61,460 nucleotides of DNA from positions 1 through 61,460 of the forward strand of contig JAJDVI010000019.1 of assembly GCA_022826195.1 (NCBI GenBank). Direction: 5' to 3'. The notes below the pieces were generated by a model. That model was not told where the DNA came from. It saw nothing but the letters and a program-made list of their open reading frames with translations, and did no database searches. Below are positions 24,171 to 33,659 of this stretch, in pieces. The translations under genes were made by a program, and so were the position numbers. Numbering within the stretch: position 1 is the stretch's first letter; every line of letters starts with the position of its first letter. This DNA comes from Acidobacteriota bacterium (GTDB taxonomy: Bacteria > Acidobacteriota > Vicinamibacteria > Marinacidobacterales > Marinacidobacteraceae).

Positions 24171-27116
24171 ATGCCCGCGGGGATGGTTCTTTCTCGTGGG
24201 CTGGCCGTTCACGCGGCCCTGGTTCTGGCGCTGACGCTCGCCGGCGCGGCCGCGGTCGCGCAGTCGCTCTCCTCGGTGCACGGGTTCGTGAGCGACGACA
24301 CCGGCGCCGCGCTCGCCGGGGTGACGGTCGAACTCGTGGACCGCGAGCGCGGCCACCGCCGGACGGTGGTTTCGAACGACCGGGGCTTCTTCGCGCTGCG
24401 GGCCGTCCTGAGCGGCGAGTACGACCTCATCGCCTCGCTGCCGGGGTTCCGGACCGTGCGGCGCGACGACCTCCATCTCCACGTCGGCCAGAGCGTGGAA
24501 CTCGACCTGCGGCTCGGCCTCGCGTCGGTCGAGGAGACGGTGACGGTGAACGCCCAGGCGCCCGTGCTGGAGGTCGGCAGGTCGGGCGCCGCCGGCTACG
24601 TGGACGAGGAGGAGATCGCGGCGCTCCCGATCGCGGGCCGCGACTTCGTCCAGTTCGCGCTGCTCCAGCCCACGGTCCAGGTGGACCCGAGCCGGGGGAC
24701 GCTCTCCCTCAGCGGGCAGCGGGCCGTGAACTCCGGCCTCACGATCGACGGGGCGAACGCGAAGAGCGCGTTCTTCGGGTTCGGCCGCGGCGGACTGGCG
24801 CGGGAAGGCGGCGGCGTGCTGGTGGCCCAGGAGTCCGTCAAGGAGTTCCAGGTGGTCACCAGCGGGTACGCGGCGGAGGCGGGCCGCTCCGGCGGCGGCG
24901 TCATGAACGTCGTGACCCGGTCCGGCGGCAACGAGTTCGCGGGGTCGGCGTTCTGGTTCCTCCGGAACGACCGGATGGTCGCCCGGATTCCGCAGTCGCC
25001 GCTCGACGCGTTCCGCGGCGTCTCGCCCGACGACGACCGCTACCAGGCGGACGCCTTCCGCCGCGCCAACTGGGGCGCCTCGCTCGGCGGCCCGATCCGG
25101 CGCAACCGCACCCACTTCTTCCTGTCCTACGACCACACGTCGCAGAACCAGCCCTTCCTGCGGGACATCCGGGGCCGCGGCCACTACGACGCCGTGCTCG
25201 CCGCCTTCCCCGAGCTCGTCGCCGGCTACCGCCCGAACGACGACGGGATCGCCGCCCCCGACCCGGAGCGCGGCCGCACCGCCAGCGGCCAGTTCCTGCG
25301 CGAGACCGGCAACCTCATCCTCTTCGGCAAGCTGAACCACCGGGTGAACGACCGGCACTCCCTCAGCGTCCGTTACAACTTCACGGACTACGACCGGGTG
25401 TCCGACTACGTCGGGGAGGAGTCCCGGCGGTTCGTCGAGAGCCACTCGCTGGTGGGATCGCTCGTCTCGCTCGTCGGGAGCGCCGGCGTCAACGAGCTCC
25501 GGCTCCAGTACGCCTACGACCACTTCGACCGCAGTTCCCACCTGCCCGACAGCGCGCTCCAGGCGCACTTCCGCATCTTCTCGCCTTCCGCCGGCTCGTT
25601 CGGCAAGCCCTGGTGGCTGCCCGTCTTCAACCACGAGCGGAAGTTCGAGGTGCGCGAGCGGTTCTCCCTGCTGCTCGGGAACCACGAGGTCCGCGCCGGT
25701 TTCACGCTCAGCCACGACACCCTGAACGAGTACTTCGTCGGCAACGCGGACGGCGGCTACGACTTCGACACGCTGGAGGACTTCGTTGCCGGGGACGCCG
25801 CCCGCGCCGTCATCTGGTTCGGAAGCAAGGCCAAACCCAACTTCCGGGTGGCCCAGCAGATCCTCGGCGTCTATCTCCAGGACTCGTGGAGCCCGAACCC
25901 GCGGCTCACCCTGAACGTCGGTGCGCGCTGGGACGGGACGTTCAACCCCGGCGGCATCGAACACGTGCTGCCCGAGGGCCGGCGCATCCCCGACGACCTC
26001 GACAACGTCTCGCCGCGCGGCGGGCTCGTCTGGTCCCTCGACCCGCGGAGCGTCGTGCGCGCCGGGGGTGGGATCTTCCATGCCCGGACGCCCACCCTGC
26101 TGTTCTCGACCGCGCACAGCGACACCGGCGTCTTTCCCCGCTTCGGCAACGCGATCCTCGCGCCCGGGGACACGGGTTTCGTCCCGCTCGGCGACCCGAT
26201 CGACAACGAGAACCCGCCCGCCGGCATGATCCCGGCGCTCAGCTACTTCGATCCCGCCTTCGAGGACCCCCGGACGGAGCGCGTCAATCTCGGTTACGAG
26301 CGCGAGATCGGACGGGGGCTCGCCGTCTCGCTCGATCTCCTGGCGGCGCGGAGCCGTTTCCTCCAGTCGAACCGGGATGCGAACGTCCCGGCGCCGGGCC
26401 GGGACGCCTTTGGGCGGCCGGTCTACTCGGGCGAGCGGATCAACCCGGCCTACGGGCCCGTCCTCGTGCGGGCCGCGCTCGGGCGTTCGGACTACGTGGC
26501 GGTCACCGCCGCGCTGCGGCGCCGGTACTCGGGCGGCGTCCAGTTCCAGGCCCACTACACCTGGTCCCGCGACCGCTCGAACGACGACAGCGAGCGATCG
26601 GGACGGCTGACCCTCACCGATCCCGCGGATCCCGACTACGACTGGGGGCTCTCGAACCGGGACACGTCGCACCGGCTGGTGGCGAGCGGAGTGTTCGACC
26701 TGCCGCTCGGGCTGCAGGCGAGCGGCATCTTCACCGCCCAGTCCGGCTCGCCCTACACCGCCCTCGATCCCGCGGTGGGCTTCCACAACCACCCCGGCTT
26801 CGCGGTCGGGCCGTCCGGCGCCCATGCGCGAGCGGTGGTCGGTGGCGCGCTCGTCCCGTTGAACGGCGAGCGGAACGACCCCTGGACGAACCTCGACGTG
26901 CGGCTCACCAAACGATTCGGACTCGGCCCCGCGCGGGTCGAGGCGCTCTTCGAGGTCTTCAACGTCCTGAACCACGCCGCCTTCCGGGTGGGGGACGTGG
27001 ACCAGCAGGAGGTCTTCCTCGACGACGGGGTGACCCCGAACCCGGAGTTCGGTCTCGCGGGCGCGCTCGCCGGCGCCCAGCGTCAGGCCCAGCTCGCGCT
27101 TCGCATCGTTTTCTGA
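24171..27116 (+). CDS. TonB-dependent receptor, Oar-like (copy 1)
   Basis: This 981-residue outer-membrane receptor has a signal peptide ending AAAVAQS and a carboxypeptidase-regulatory-like beta-sandwich at about residues 35-115 (VHGFVSDDTGAALAGVTVELVD...SGEYDLIASLPGFRT). A TonB plug follows (LPIAGRDFVQFALLQPTVQVD, SGLTIDGANAKSAFFG), then a long beta-barrel (VNEL..., LYLQDSW-like VYLQDSWSPNPRLTLNVGARWD, SRDRSNDDSERSG) ending in aromatic LRIVF, the outer-membrane insertion signal. Energised uptake of a large substrate is expected from the family; the substrate is unknown. ATG 24171 or 24183 may start it. It is followed by a close paralog. Confidence 0.9.
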   Translation: MPAGMVLSRGLAVHAALVLALTLAGAAAVAQSLSSVHGFVSDDTGAALAGVTVELVDRERGHRRTVVSNDRGFFALRAVLSGEYDLIASLPGFRTVRRDDLHLHVGQSVELDLRLGLASVEETVTVNAQAPVLEVGRSGAAGYVDEEEIAALPIAGRDFVQFALLQPTVQVDPSRGTLSLSGQRAVNSGLTIDGANAKSAFFGFGRGGLAREGGGVLVAQESVKEFQVVTSGYAAEAGRSGGGVMNVVTRSGGNEFAGSAFWFLRNDRMVARIPQSPLDAFRGVSPDDDRYQADAFRRANWGASLGGPIRRNRTHFFLSYDHTSQNQPFLRDIRGRGHYDAVLAAFPELVAGYRPNDDGIAAPDPERGRTASGQFLRETGNLILFGKLNHRVNDRHSLSVRYNFTDYDRVSDYVGEESRRFVESHSLVGSLVSLVGSAGVNELRLQYAYDHFDRSSHLPDSALQAHFRIFSPSAGSFGKPWWLPVFNHERKFEVRERFSLLLGNHEVRAGFTLSHDTLNEYFVGNADGGYDFDTLEDFVAGDAARAVIWFGSKAKPNFRVAQQILGVYLQDSWSPNPRLTLNVGARWDGTFNPGGIEHVLPEGRRIPDDLDNVSPRGGLVWSLDPRSVVRAGGGIFHARTPTLLFSTAHSDTGVFPRFGNAILAPGDTGFVPLGDPIDNENPPAGMIPALSYFDPAFEDPRTERVNLGYEREIGRGLAVSLDLLAARSRFLQSNRDANVPAPGRDAFGRPVYSGERINPAYGPVLVRAALGRSDYVAVTAALRRRYSGGVQFQAHYTWSRDRSNDDSERSGRLTLTDPADPDYDWGLSNRDTSHRLVASGVFDLPLGLQASGIFTAQSGSPYTALDPAVGFHNHPGFAVGPSGAHARAVVGGALVPLNGERNDPWTNLDVRLTKRFGLGPARVEALFEVFNVLNHAAFRVGDVDQQEVFLDDGVTPNPEFGLAGALAGAQRQAQLALRIVF

Positions 27117-27241
27117 ACGGTCGCGCGTTCGTCTCGCAGGTCTTTCCGGCGAGTCCTTGAAAAGTCACGCTTCCACGTCAAGGATTCTCGCGTCCCGAGG
27201 TACGGGGAACGTTCCGGTCTCGCGCAGAACGGAGGACCAGC

Positions 27242-30139
27242 GTGTCGAACACCAAGAGCCTGACTGCCGGCATCCTGCTGGCCCTTGCCCTCGCCGTTCC
27301 GGGCGCGGCCCTGCAGACCCTCGGGACGGTGCAGGGCTTCATCACCGACGAGAGCGGCGGGGCGCTGCCGGGCGTGACCATCGAACTCCGGGACACCGAG
27401 CGGGGTCAGGTGCGGACCACGGTCACGAACGGCCGGGGCTTTTTCGCCGTGCGGTCCGTTCCGAGCGGCGAGTACGACCTCACCGCCTCGCTCGCCGGGT
27501 TCCAGACCACCCGGCGGGAAGGGATCCAGCTCCTCGTCGGCCAGATCCTCGAGACCGACCTCCAGCTCGGGCTGTCGGGGGTGGCGGAGACCGTGATGGT
27601 GACCGCCGAGGCGCCGCTGCTCGAGGTCGGCCGGGGCGGCGCCGCCGGCTACGTGGATGAACAGGAGATCTCGTCGCTGCCGATCTCGGGCCGCGACTAC
27701 GTCCAGTTCGCGCTGCTCAAGCCGACCGTGAAGGTGGAACCGCAGCGCGGCGGCATCTCGCTGAGCGGCCAGCGCGGGATCAACTCCGGGCTCACCATCG
27801 ACGGCGCCGACGCGAAGAGCGCCTTCTTCGGCTACGGGCGCGGCGGCGAGGCCACCGAGAACGGCGGCCTGGTGGTCGCGCAGGAGTCCGTCAAGGAGTT
27901 CCAGGTGGTCACGAGCGGCTACTCGGCCGAGGCCGGGCGTTCCGGCGGGGGCTACATCAACGTGGTCACGAAGGCCGGCACCAACGAGTTCGCCGGATCG
28001 GGCTTCCTCTTCTTCCGCGACCAGCGGATGGTCGCCCGGCTGCCCCAGTCCCCCCTGGACGCCCACCGGGGGATCGACGCGGCCGACGACCGCTACGAGG
28101 TGGACGAGTTCGAGCGCTACAACTGGGGCGCCTCCTTCGGCGGCCCCGTCCTCCGGGACCGGACCCACTTCTTCCTGTCCTACGACCAGACCGCCCGCAG
28201 CCAGCCCTTCATCCGGGACATCCGGGGGGCGGGCCAGTACGACGCGATCCAGTCGGTCTATCCCGAGGTGCTGTCCGGATTCAGCCCGAACGGCGACGGC
28301 ACCGCCAGCGGCCAGTTCGTGCGCGAGACCGGCAACCTGATCCTGTTCGGCAAGCTGAACCACCGCGTGAACGACGACCACTCGCTCACCCTCCGCTACA
28401 ACTTCACCGACTACGCCCGGACCTCGGACTACGTGGCCGAGGAGTCGCGAAAGCTCGAAAGGACGCACGCCCTCGTCGGATCGGTGGTCTCGCTGCTCGG
28501 CGAGACGGGGGTGAACGAGTTCCGGGTCCAGTACGCCTACGACGACCTCGACCGGCTGGCGAACCTGCCCGAAAGCGCGGTGCAGGCGAACTTCCGGATC
28601 TTCGAGCCGTCCTTCGGGTCGTTCGGCAAGCCGTGGTGGCTGCCGATCTACGTGGACGAGCGGAAGTTCGAGGTCCAGGAGCGCTTCTCGTTCCTCTCCG
28701 GGAACCACGAGATCCGCCTCGGGTTCGACTTCAGCCAGGACCACCTCAGCGAGTACTTCGCCGGGAACGCCGACGGACGCTACGACTTCGACAGCGTCGA
28801 GGACTTCGTGAACGGCGAGGCGGCGCGGGCCCGGATCTTCTTCGGCGACGTCAGCAACCCGAACTTCGACATCACCCAGCAGACGCTCGGGTTCTACCTC
28901 CAGGACACCTGGAGCCCGAGCGCGCGGCTCACCCTGAACGCCGGCGCCCGCTGGGACGGCACCTTCAACCCGAGCGGGATCGAGCACGTCCTCCCCGAGG
29001 GGACCTCGATCCCGAACGATCTGGACAACGTCTCCCCCCGCGCCGGGTTCGTCTATTCGCTCGACGCCGACACGATCCTCCGCGGCGGCGCGGGGATCTT
29101 CTACGGGCGCACCCCGACCCTGCTGTTCTTCTCCGCCTACAGCGACACCGGCGTCTTTCCGCGCTACGGCAACGCGGTCGTGGCGCCGGGCGAGACGGGC
29201 TTCGTCCCCATGGGCGGCGCGATCGACAACGCGAACCCGCCGGCCGGCCTGACGCCGTCGCTGAGCTACGTCCATCCGGACTTCGAGGACCCCCGCACCA
29301 CTCGGTTCAACCTCGGTTTCGAGCGTGAGGTCGCCCGCGACCTCGCCGCTTCGCTCGATTTCGTCTACGCCCGGGGCGATCTGCTGGCCTCCAACGTGGA
29401 CGCGAACGCGCCCGCGCCCGGCCGCGACGCCTTCGGGCGCCCGGTCTACAGCGGCGAACGGATCAATCCGAACTTCGGGACGATCCTGGTGCGCGACTCC
29501 CTCGCGCGCTCCGACTACGTGGCCCTGACCGCCGCGCTCCGCCGCCGGTTCCGGGACGGCATCCAGTTCCAGGCCCACTACACCTGGTCGCGCGACCGCT
29601 CGAACGACGACAACGAACGGTCCTCGGGCAGCCTGACGCTGACCGATCCGTCGGACCCCGACTACGACTGGGGCCTTTCCAGCCGGGACATCCCGCACCG
29701 CTTCGTCGCGAGCGGCGTCTTCACCCTGCCCTTCGACATCCTGGCGAGCGGCATCCTGACGGCCCAGTCCGGATCACCGTTCACGGCGCTCGACCCGCGG
29801 GTCGGGTTCCACAACCACCCCGACTTCTACGTCGGCCCCTACGGCCCCCAGACGAGGGCGGTGATCGGCGGCGAACTCGTCCCGGTGAACGGTGAGCGGA
29901 ACGACGTTTGGACGAACCTCGATCTCCGGATCACCAAGCGGTTCGAGGTCGCCGGCGCGCACCTCGAGGCGCTCTTCGAGGTGTTCAACGTCTTCAATGC
30001 GGCGACCTTCCGCGTGTCCGGCTCGGACCAGCAGGAGCCGGCGCTCAACGACGGTTCCGCGAATCCGGAATTCAGGCTCGGAGCCGCCCGCGTCGGCGCC
30101 CAGCGTCAGGCCCAGCTCGGCCTGCGGGTGATCTTCTAG
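27242..30139 (+). CDS. TonB-dependent receptor, Oar-like (copy 2)
   Basis: This 965-residue paralog of the preceding receptor has the same order of parts: signal peptide, carboxypeptidase-regulatory-like domain (QGFITDESGGALPGVTIELRD), plug (LPISGRDYVQFALLKPTVKVE, INSGLTIDGADAKSAFFGYG) and barrel ending GLRVIF. The start is GTG 27242 with GGAGG at 27231-27235. Long blocks are identical to copy 1 (QFQAHYTWSRDRSNDD, QESVKEFQVVTSGY). It lacks the extra loop after GYRPNDDG present in copy 1. The pair arose by duplication and probably differs in ligand. Confidence 0.9.
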   Translation: MSNTKSLTAGILLALALAVPGAALQTLGTVQGFITDESGGALPGVTIELRDTERGQVRTTVTNGRGFFAVRSVPSGEYDLTASLAGFQTTRREGIQLLVGQILETDLQLGLSGVAETVMVTAEAPLLEVGRGGAAGYVDEQEISSLPISGRDYVQFALLKPTVKVEPQRGGISLSGQRGINSGLTIDGADAKSAFFGYGRGGEATENGGLVVAQESVKEFQVVTSGYSAEAGRSGGGYINVVTKAGTNEFAGSGFLFFRDQRMVARLPQSPLDAHRGIDAADDRYEVDEFERYNWGASFGGPVLRDRTHFFLSYDQTARSQPFIRDIRGAGQYDAIQSVYPEVLSGFSPNGDGTASGQFVRETGNLILFGKLNHRVNDDHSLTLRYNFTDYARTSDYVAEESRKLERTHALVGSVVSLLGETGVNEFRVQYAYDDLDRLANLPESAVQANFRIFEPSFGSFGKPWWLPIYVDERKFEVQERFSFLSGNHEIRLGFDFSQDHLSEYFAGNADGRYDFDSVEDFVNGEAARARIFFGDVSNPNFDITQQTLGFYLQDTWSPSARLTLNAGARWDGTFNPSGIEHVLPEGTSIPNDLDNVSPRAGFVYSLDADTILRGGAGIFYGRTPTLLFFSAYSDTGVFPRYGNAVVAPGETGFVPMGGAIDNANPPAGLTPSLSYVHPDFEDPRTTRFNLGFEREVARDLAASLDFVYARGDLLASNVDANAPAPGRDAFGRPVYSGERINPNFGTILVRDSLARSDYVALTAALRRRFRDGIQFQAHYTWSRDRSNDDNERSSGSLTLTDPSDPDYDWGLSSRDIPHRFVASGVFTLPFDILASGILTAQSGSPFTALDPRVGFHNHPDFYVGPYGPQTRAVIGGELVPVNGERNDVWTNLDLRITKRFEVAGAHLEALFEVFNVFNAATFRVSGSDQQEPALNDGSANPEFRLGAARVGAQRQAQLGLRVIF

Positions 30140-30173
30140 CCGCACTACCATCCCGTCACGGGGTGTTTGACGC

Positions 30174-31139
30174 ATGACGGGATCCAGGCGAACGGGCCGG
30201 TGGACGGCGCTGCTGCTCGCCGCTCTGGTAGCCGGCGCTCCGTTGGCCGTCGCGGAAGACCGCGACCGGAAGCGCGCCGCCCGGCCGGCCGCGCAGGACG
30301 CCCGCGCGCACCGGGGATCCGGCGGCTGGCGTGTTGAACTCTTCGGACGCGGCGGGGCGCACGTCCTGGCCGCGAGCCTCCGGACGGAGATGAGTCTCGC
30401 GGGCTTCGAGATCGGCGAGCCGCCGATCAGCTTCTCCGCGGGAGACTCGGAGTCCGCGTGGAACTACCTGGGCGCGGGCGGCGTCCGGCTGGCGCGCGGC
30501 CGGTCCGGCTTGGAGATCGCCTGGACCTTCGCCCCGAACCGGCTCCTGACGCCGGCGGTCGCGGACGTTGGTCCGTTCGGCGCGTTCGAACTGGCCGAAC
30601 CGGGTGGCCGCTACCGCGGCGACGACGGCTACGGAGACGACCGCTACGAGGACGACGGCTACGAATCCGAGTACCGGGCCGATTCGCGCGCCGGACTGCT
30701 CGTCGTCCAGGCGTTTCACGAGGCGCCGGTGTTCGGGCCGGACGTCCGGCTGTTCGTGGGGCTCGGCGGCGGCTGGCTGCGCGTCCGGGACGAGGGTTCG
30801 GACCGGCTGATGGCGGGCGGCGACGATCCACTCGGCATCTTCGCGCTCGCGCGGCAGGGGTTCCCGGGCGAGCCGCCGCCGATCGAGACGGACTTCCGCC
30901 TGACCCAGGCGCGCGACAAGGCGCTCATCGGGGGCTCGGTGGGGGTCACCCTGACGGCGGGCAACCTCATCGTGCGCCCCCGCGCCGACATCTACTGGTC
31001 TGGAGCGCTCCTCTCGGACACGGTCCTCACGATCGCGGACCCGTCGTCGTCCATGTCCGGCAGCATGACGATCAGCGAGCGCGTCCGGCCCGCGTTCTTC
31101 CTGTTCAGCGTGGATTTCGGGTTCGCGTTCCACCGGTAG
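30174..31139 (+). CDS. Predicted outer-membrane beta-barrel protein
   Basis: This 321-residue exported protein has signal peptide residues 1-27 (LLLAALVAGAPLAVAE). The rest alternates polar and hydrophobic residues in strands (WRVELFGRGGAHVLAAS, WNYLGAGGVRLARG, LFVGLGGGWLRV, LIGGSVGVTLTAG, FFLFSVDFGFAF), as in 8-12-stranded outer-membrane barrels. A low-complexity acidic loop (YRGDDGYGDDRYEDDGYESEY) sits mid-protein. It follows the two TonB receptors by 34 bp on the same strand and is probably cotranscribed. I do not recognise a named family. Confidence 0.6.
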   Translation: MTGSRRTGRWTALLLAALVAGAPLAVAEDRDRKRAARPAAQDARAHRGSGGWRVELFGRGGAHVLAASLRTEMSLAGFEIGEPPISFSAGDSESAWNYLGAGGVRLARGRSGLEIAWTFAPNRLLTPAVADVGPFGAFELAEPGGRYRGDDGYGDDRYEDDGYESEYRADSRAGLLVVQAFHEAPVFGPDVRLFVGLGGGWLRVRDEGSDRLMAGGDDPLGIFALARQGFPGEPPPIETDFRLTQARDKALIGGSVGVTLTAGNLIVRPRADIYWSGALLSDTVLTIADPSSSMSGSMTISERVRPAFFLFSVDFGFAFHR

Positions 31140-31213
31140 CCCGCCTCCCGAACCGCAATCCCGCCGTGGCCCCCCGGCCGCGAACGCCGGCCAGCTCTCG
31201 ACGTTTCTCATTA

Positions 31214-31257
31214 ACTGTGATATTCAGCCCGTAAGAGTCTGATTTTCGCAGTAAAAT
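31214..31257 (+). promoter_or_regulatory. Dyad and -10 element of AAA+ copy 3
   Basis: ACTGTGA (31214-31220) pairs with TCGCAGT (31246-31252) with one mismatch. TAAAAT at 31252-31257 is a near-consensus -10 and lies six bases before the ATG at 31264, so the transcript should start at or next to the start codon. No Shine-Dalgarno is present. Confidence 0.55.
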
Positions 31258-31263
31258 GACTCC

Positions 31264-32418
31264 ATGCTGGAGCGTCGGGGACCGTTGCGGGGGCTCGATG
31301 CGGCATTCGCCGGATTCTCCGCCGTCGCCATTCTCGGGCCTCGCCAGATCGGGAAGACGACGCTGGCCCGCCAGTTCGCCGAGCGCCTCCCCGGCCCGGT
31401 AACCCGATTCGATCTTGAGGACGCTCGCCACGTTGCCCGGCTCGAGGATCCGCTCGGCGCCCTCGAACCCCTGCGGGGACTGGTGGTCCTCGACGAGATC
31501 CAGCGCCGGCCCGAGATCTTTCCTGCGCTCCGCGTCCTCCTCGATCGGCCGGACAATCCGGCGCGGTTCCTGATCCTTGGCTCCGCCAGCCCGGAGCTGT
31601 TGCGCCAGTCGAGCGAAACCCTCGCGGGACGCATCGCCTACCGGGAACTCGGCGGCCTCGACGTCGAGGACACGGGTTCCGAGGCGCTGTTCGTCCGCTG
31701 GCTGCGGGGTGGGTTCCCGCGGTCGTTCCTCGCGCCGAACGATGCCCGGAGTTTCGCGTGGCGCCGGGAGTTCGTCCGCACGTTCCTCGAGCGTGACCTG
31801 CCGCAGCTCGGCGTCCGCCTGCCCGCGCCGACGCTGGGCCGCTTCTGGGGAATGGCCGCCCACCTCCACGGCCAACTCTGGAACCACGCCGAAATGGCCC
31901 GCGCCTTCGGTGGCTCGGCCAAGGTGGCGCGAAGCTGCCTGGACCTGCTCGAAGCCGCGCTGGTGCTCCGGGTGCTTCGCCCCTGGTCCGAAAACCTCGG
32001 CAAGCGCCAGGTCAAGACGCCCCGCGTCTATCTACGCGACAGCGGGCTGCTCCACTACCTGCTCGACATTCGGACTCCGGAGGACCTGGATACCCATCCC
32101 AAGGTGGGCGCGTCCTTCGAGGGTTTCGCGATCCAGGAACTGATCGCGCACCTGGACGCCCACCCCGAGGAGTGCTACTTCTGGAGGGCGCACACCGGCG
32201 CGGAGGTGGATCTCCTGATCGTCCGCGGCCGGGAGCGCCGCGCTTTCGAGATCAAGCGCACCTCGGCCCCGCGCACGACGCGGTCGATGCACACCGCTGT
32301 CGAGGACCTCCGACTCGACTGTCTCGACGTCATCCATGGCGGCCACGACACCTATCCCCTCCGTGACCGCATCCGCGCCGTCTCCGTCTTCCGCATCCGC
32401 GAGGACGTGCCGGCCTGA
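31264..32418 (+). CDS. AAA+ ATPase with DUF4143 PD-(D/E)XK domain (copy 3)
   Basis: This protein has 384 residues. Walker A is GPRQIGKTTLA (residues about 24-34), Walker B LVVLDEIQRRPE, the sensor region LILGSASPELL. After ELGGLDVEDTG a helical region follows and then the nuclease-like GAEVDLLIV...RRAFEIKRT with D and ExK intact. The domain order is the same as in the other four copies but the sequence is clearly divergent. It is a single gene, convergent with copy 4, which starts its coding sequence from the opposite side; only 23 bp separate the two stop codons. No function is established for the family. Confidence 0.9.
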   Translation: MLERRGPLRGLDAAFAGFSAVAILGPRQIGKTTLARQFAERLPGPVTRFDLEDARHVARLEDPLGALEPLRGLVVLDEIQRRPEIFPALRVLLDRPDNPARFLILGSASPELLRQSSETLAGRIAYRELGGLDVEDTGSEALFVRWLRGGFPRSFLAPNDARSFAWRREFVRTFLERDLPQLGVRLPAPTLGRFWGMAAHLHGQLWNHAEMARAFGGSAKVARSCLDLLEAALVLRVLRPWSENLGKRQVKTPRVYLRDSGLLHYLLDIRTPEDLDTHPKVGASFEGFAIQELIAHLDAHPEECYFWRAHTGAEVDLLIVRGRERRAFEIKRTSAPRTTRSMHTAVEDLRLDCLDVIHGGHDTYPLRDRIRAVSVFRIREDVPA

Positions 32419-32441
32419 CAGGCGGTTTCTTGGTACTCCCG

Positions 32442-33587
32442 TCACTCTCCCCCCGGCTGTCCGACCGGGCCCGGAGCACGGACGGTGAAGGCGTACCCCG
32501 CGCGGCGGATTCGATAAGGCTCTCTCACCGCGGGTGAGGCGACGAAGTTCTCTCCCTCCGGATACAGCCGGCGGAAGGCGCGAACGGAGCCGCCGTCGAG
32601 TTCGTCCGGGTCCATCCTGCACTCCACGAGGTCCACGCGGTCCCGGGCGCGCCGGATGACGAAGTCCACTTCCCGTCCGCTCTTGTCGCGCCAGTAGAAG
32701 ATGCGGTCGTCCGAAAGCCGGAAGCGCAGCGAGTCGAGCACGAGGTGCTCCCAGAGGATCCCGCGATCCTCCGGCCGCAGCGCGTCCCATCCTTTCTCGA
32801 AGGTGACGAACCCCGTATCGAAGGCGTAGCACTTGGGACGGGCCACGATCTCGCGCGTTCCGCCGCCGTGGAACGGGCGGAGGAGGTGGACGGCGTGCGC
32901 GGTCTGGAGGGCGTCGAGATACGTCCCGACGGTCAGGCGGCTCAACTCGGACTGCCGGGCCACGCGGCCGATGTCGAGTTGTCCGCCGCTCCAGCGCAGG
33001 AGAAGCCGGACCAGCGCCAGGAAGCCCTGGCGGTTTCGGACATCGAACAGCTCCAGGATGTCCCGGGCGTAGAAGCTGTCGATCCACTCGCTGAAGGACG
33101 AGGGGCGTTTCTCGTCGCGCAGCAACGCCTCCGGCAGACCGCCGTGCAGCAGCCGGCGGTCGAAATCGCCCACTCCGAAGGGTTCTGCGCACTCTTCCCA
33201 CAGCACCGGGCAGAGATGGACCGATTCCTTGCGCCCGGTCAGCGAGTCGCGGAACTTGCGGGTGGCGGCCAGCGTGGAGGACCCGGTCGCCAGAATCCGA
33301 AGGCTCCGGTACTCGTCCGCGGCGATCTTCAGCAACCGACTGGGGTCGGGGATGCGGTCGATTTCGTCGAGGACGAGCGTCGCTCCGGGCGGCTGGCCGC
33401 TGAGGAACAGTTCCGGATCAGCCAGCGTTCGCGCAGTGGCGGGGAGGTCGCAGTTCAGGTGCCTCGCATCGGGCAGCATCCGGGACAGGTTCGTTTTCCC
33501 CACCCTTCGGACGCCCGACAGCCACACGATCGGGCGGTGTGACCAAGCCCGGCGAATGCGGTCTAACCAGAGCGGTCGACCGATCAT
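32442..33587 (-). CDS. AAA+ ATPase with DUF4143 domain (copy 4, altered nuclease motif)
   Basis: This protein has 381 residues. Walker A is GVRRVGKTNLS, Walker B TLVLDEIDRIPD, sensor ILATGSSTLA. The C-terminal domain keeps GREVDFVI, but the second motif reads VDLVECRM, so the lysine of ExK is not in place. If the domain is a nuclease in the other copies, this one may be inactive or use a shifted residue. It has an RHH/wHTH-like middle (GRVARQSELSRLTVGTYLDAL). It is convergent with copy 3. An AT-rich dyad and a -10-like TACAAT lie directly upstream. Confidence 0.88.
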   Translation of the reverse strand: MIGRPLWLDRIRRAWSHRPIVWLSGVRRVGKTNLSRMLPDARHLNCDLPATARTLADPELFLSGQPPGATLVLDEIDRIPDPSRLLKIAADEYRSLRILATGSSTLAATRKFRDSLTGRKESVHLCPVLWEECAEPFGVGDFDRRLLHGGLPEALLRDEKRPSSFSEWIDSFYARDILELFDVRNRQGFLALVRLLLRWSGGQLDIGRVARQSELSRLTVGTYLDALQTAHAVHLLRPFHGGGTREIVARPKCYAFDTGFVTFEKGWDALRPEDRGILWEHLVLDSLRFRLSDDRIFYWRDKSGREVDFVIRRARDRVDLVECRMDPDELDGGSVRAFRRLYPEGENFVASPAVREPYRIRRAGYAFTVRAPGPVGQPGGE

Positions 33588-33594
33588 GCTGTTA

Positions 33595-33629
33595 ATTGTA
33601 TATTGAGACCGTCCAAATAGATAATATAC
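33595..33629 (-). promoter_or_regulatory. AT-rich dyad and -10 element of AAA+ copy 4
   Basis: GTATATT (33598-33604) and AATATAC (33623-33629) are exact complements separated by 18 bases, in a strikingly AT-rich island within high-GC DNA. On the minus strand TACAAT (33595-33600) lies seven bases before the ATG at 33587, predicting a leaderless transcript that a dyad-bound protein would block. Confidence 0.65.
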
Positions 33630-33659
33630 GTCTTATCGGGGCTGGCTCGCGAAGGGGTG

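Noticed and set aside
24159..26975. Very long minus-strand open frames opposite the TonB receptor genes (938 and 871 codons)
   Set aside because: They are antisense shadows caused by GC-rich codon use; the translations are low-complexity (repeated R, E, V, G) while the plus-strand proteins match a known family.
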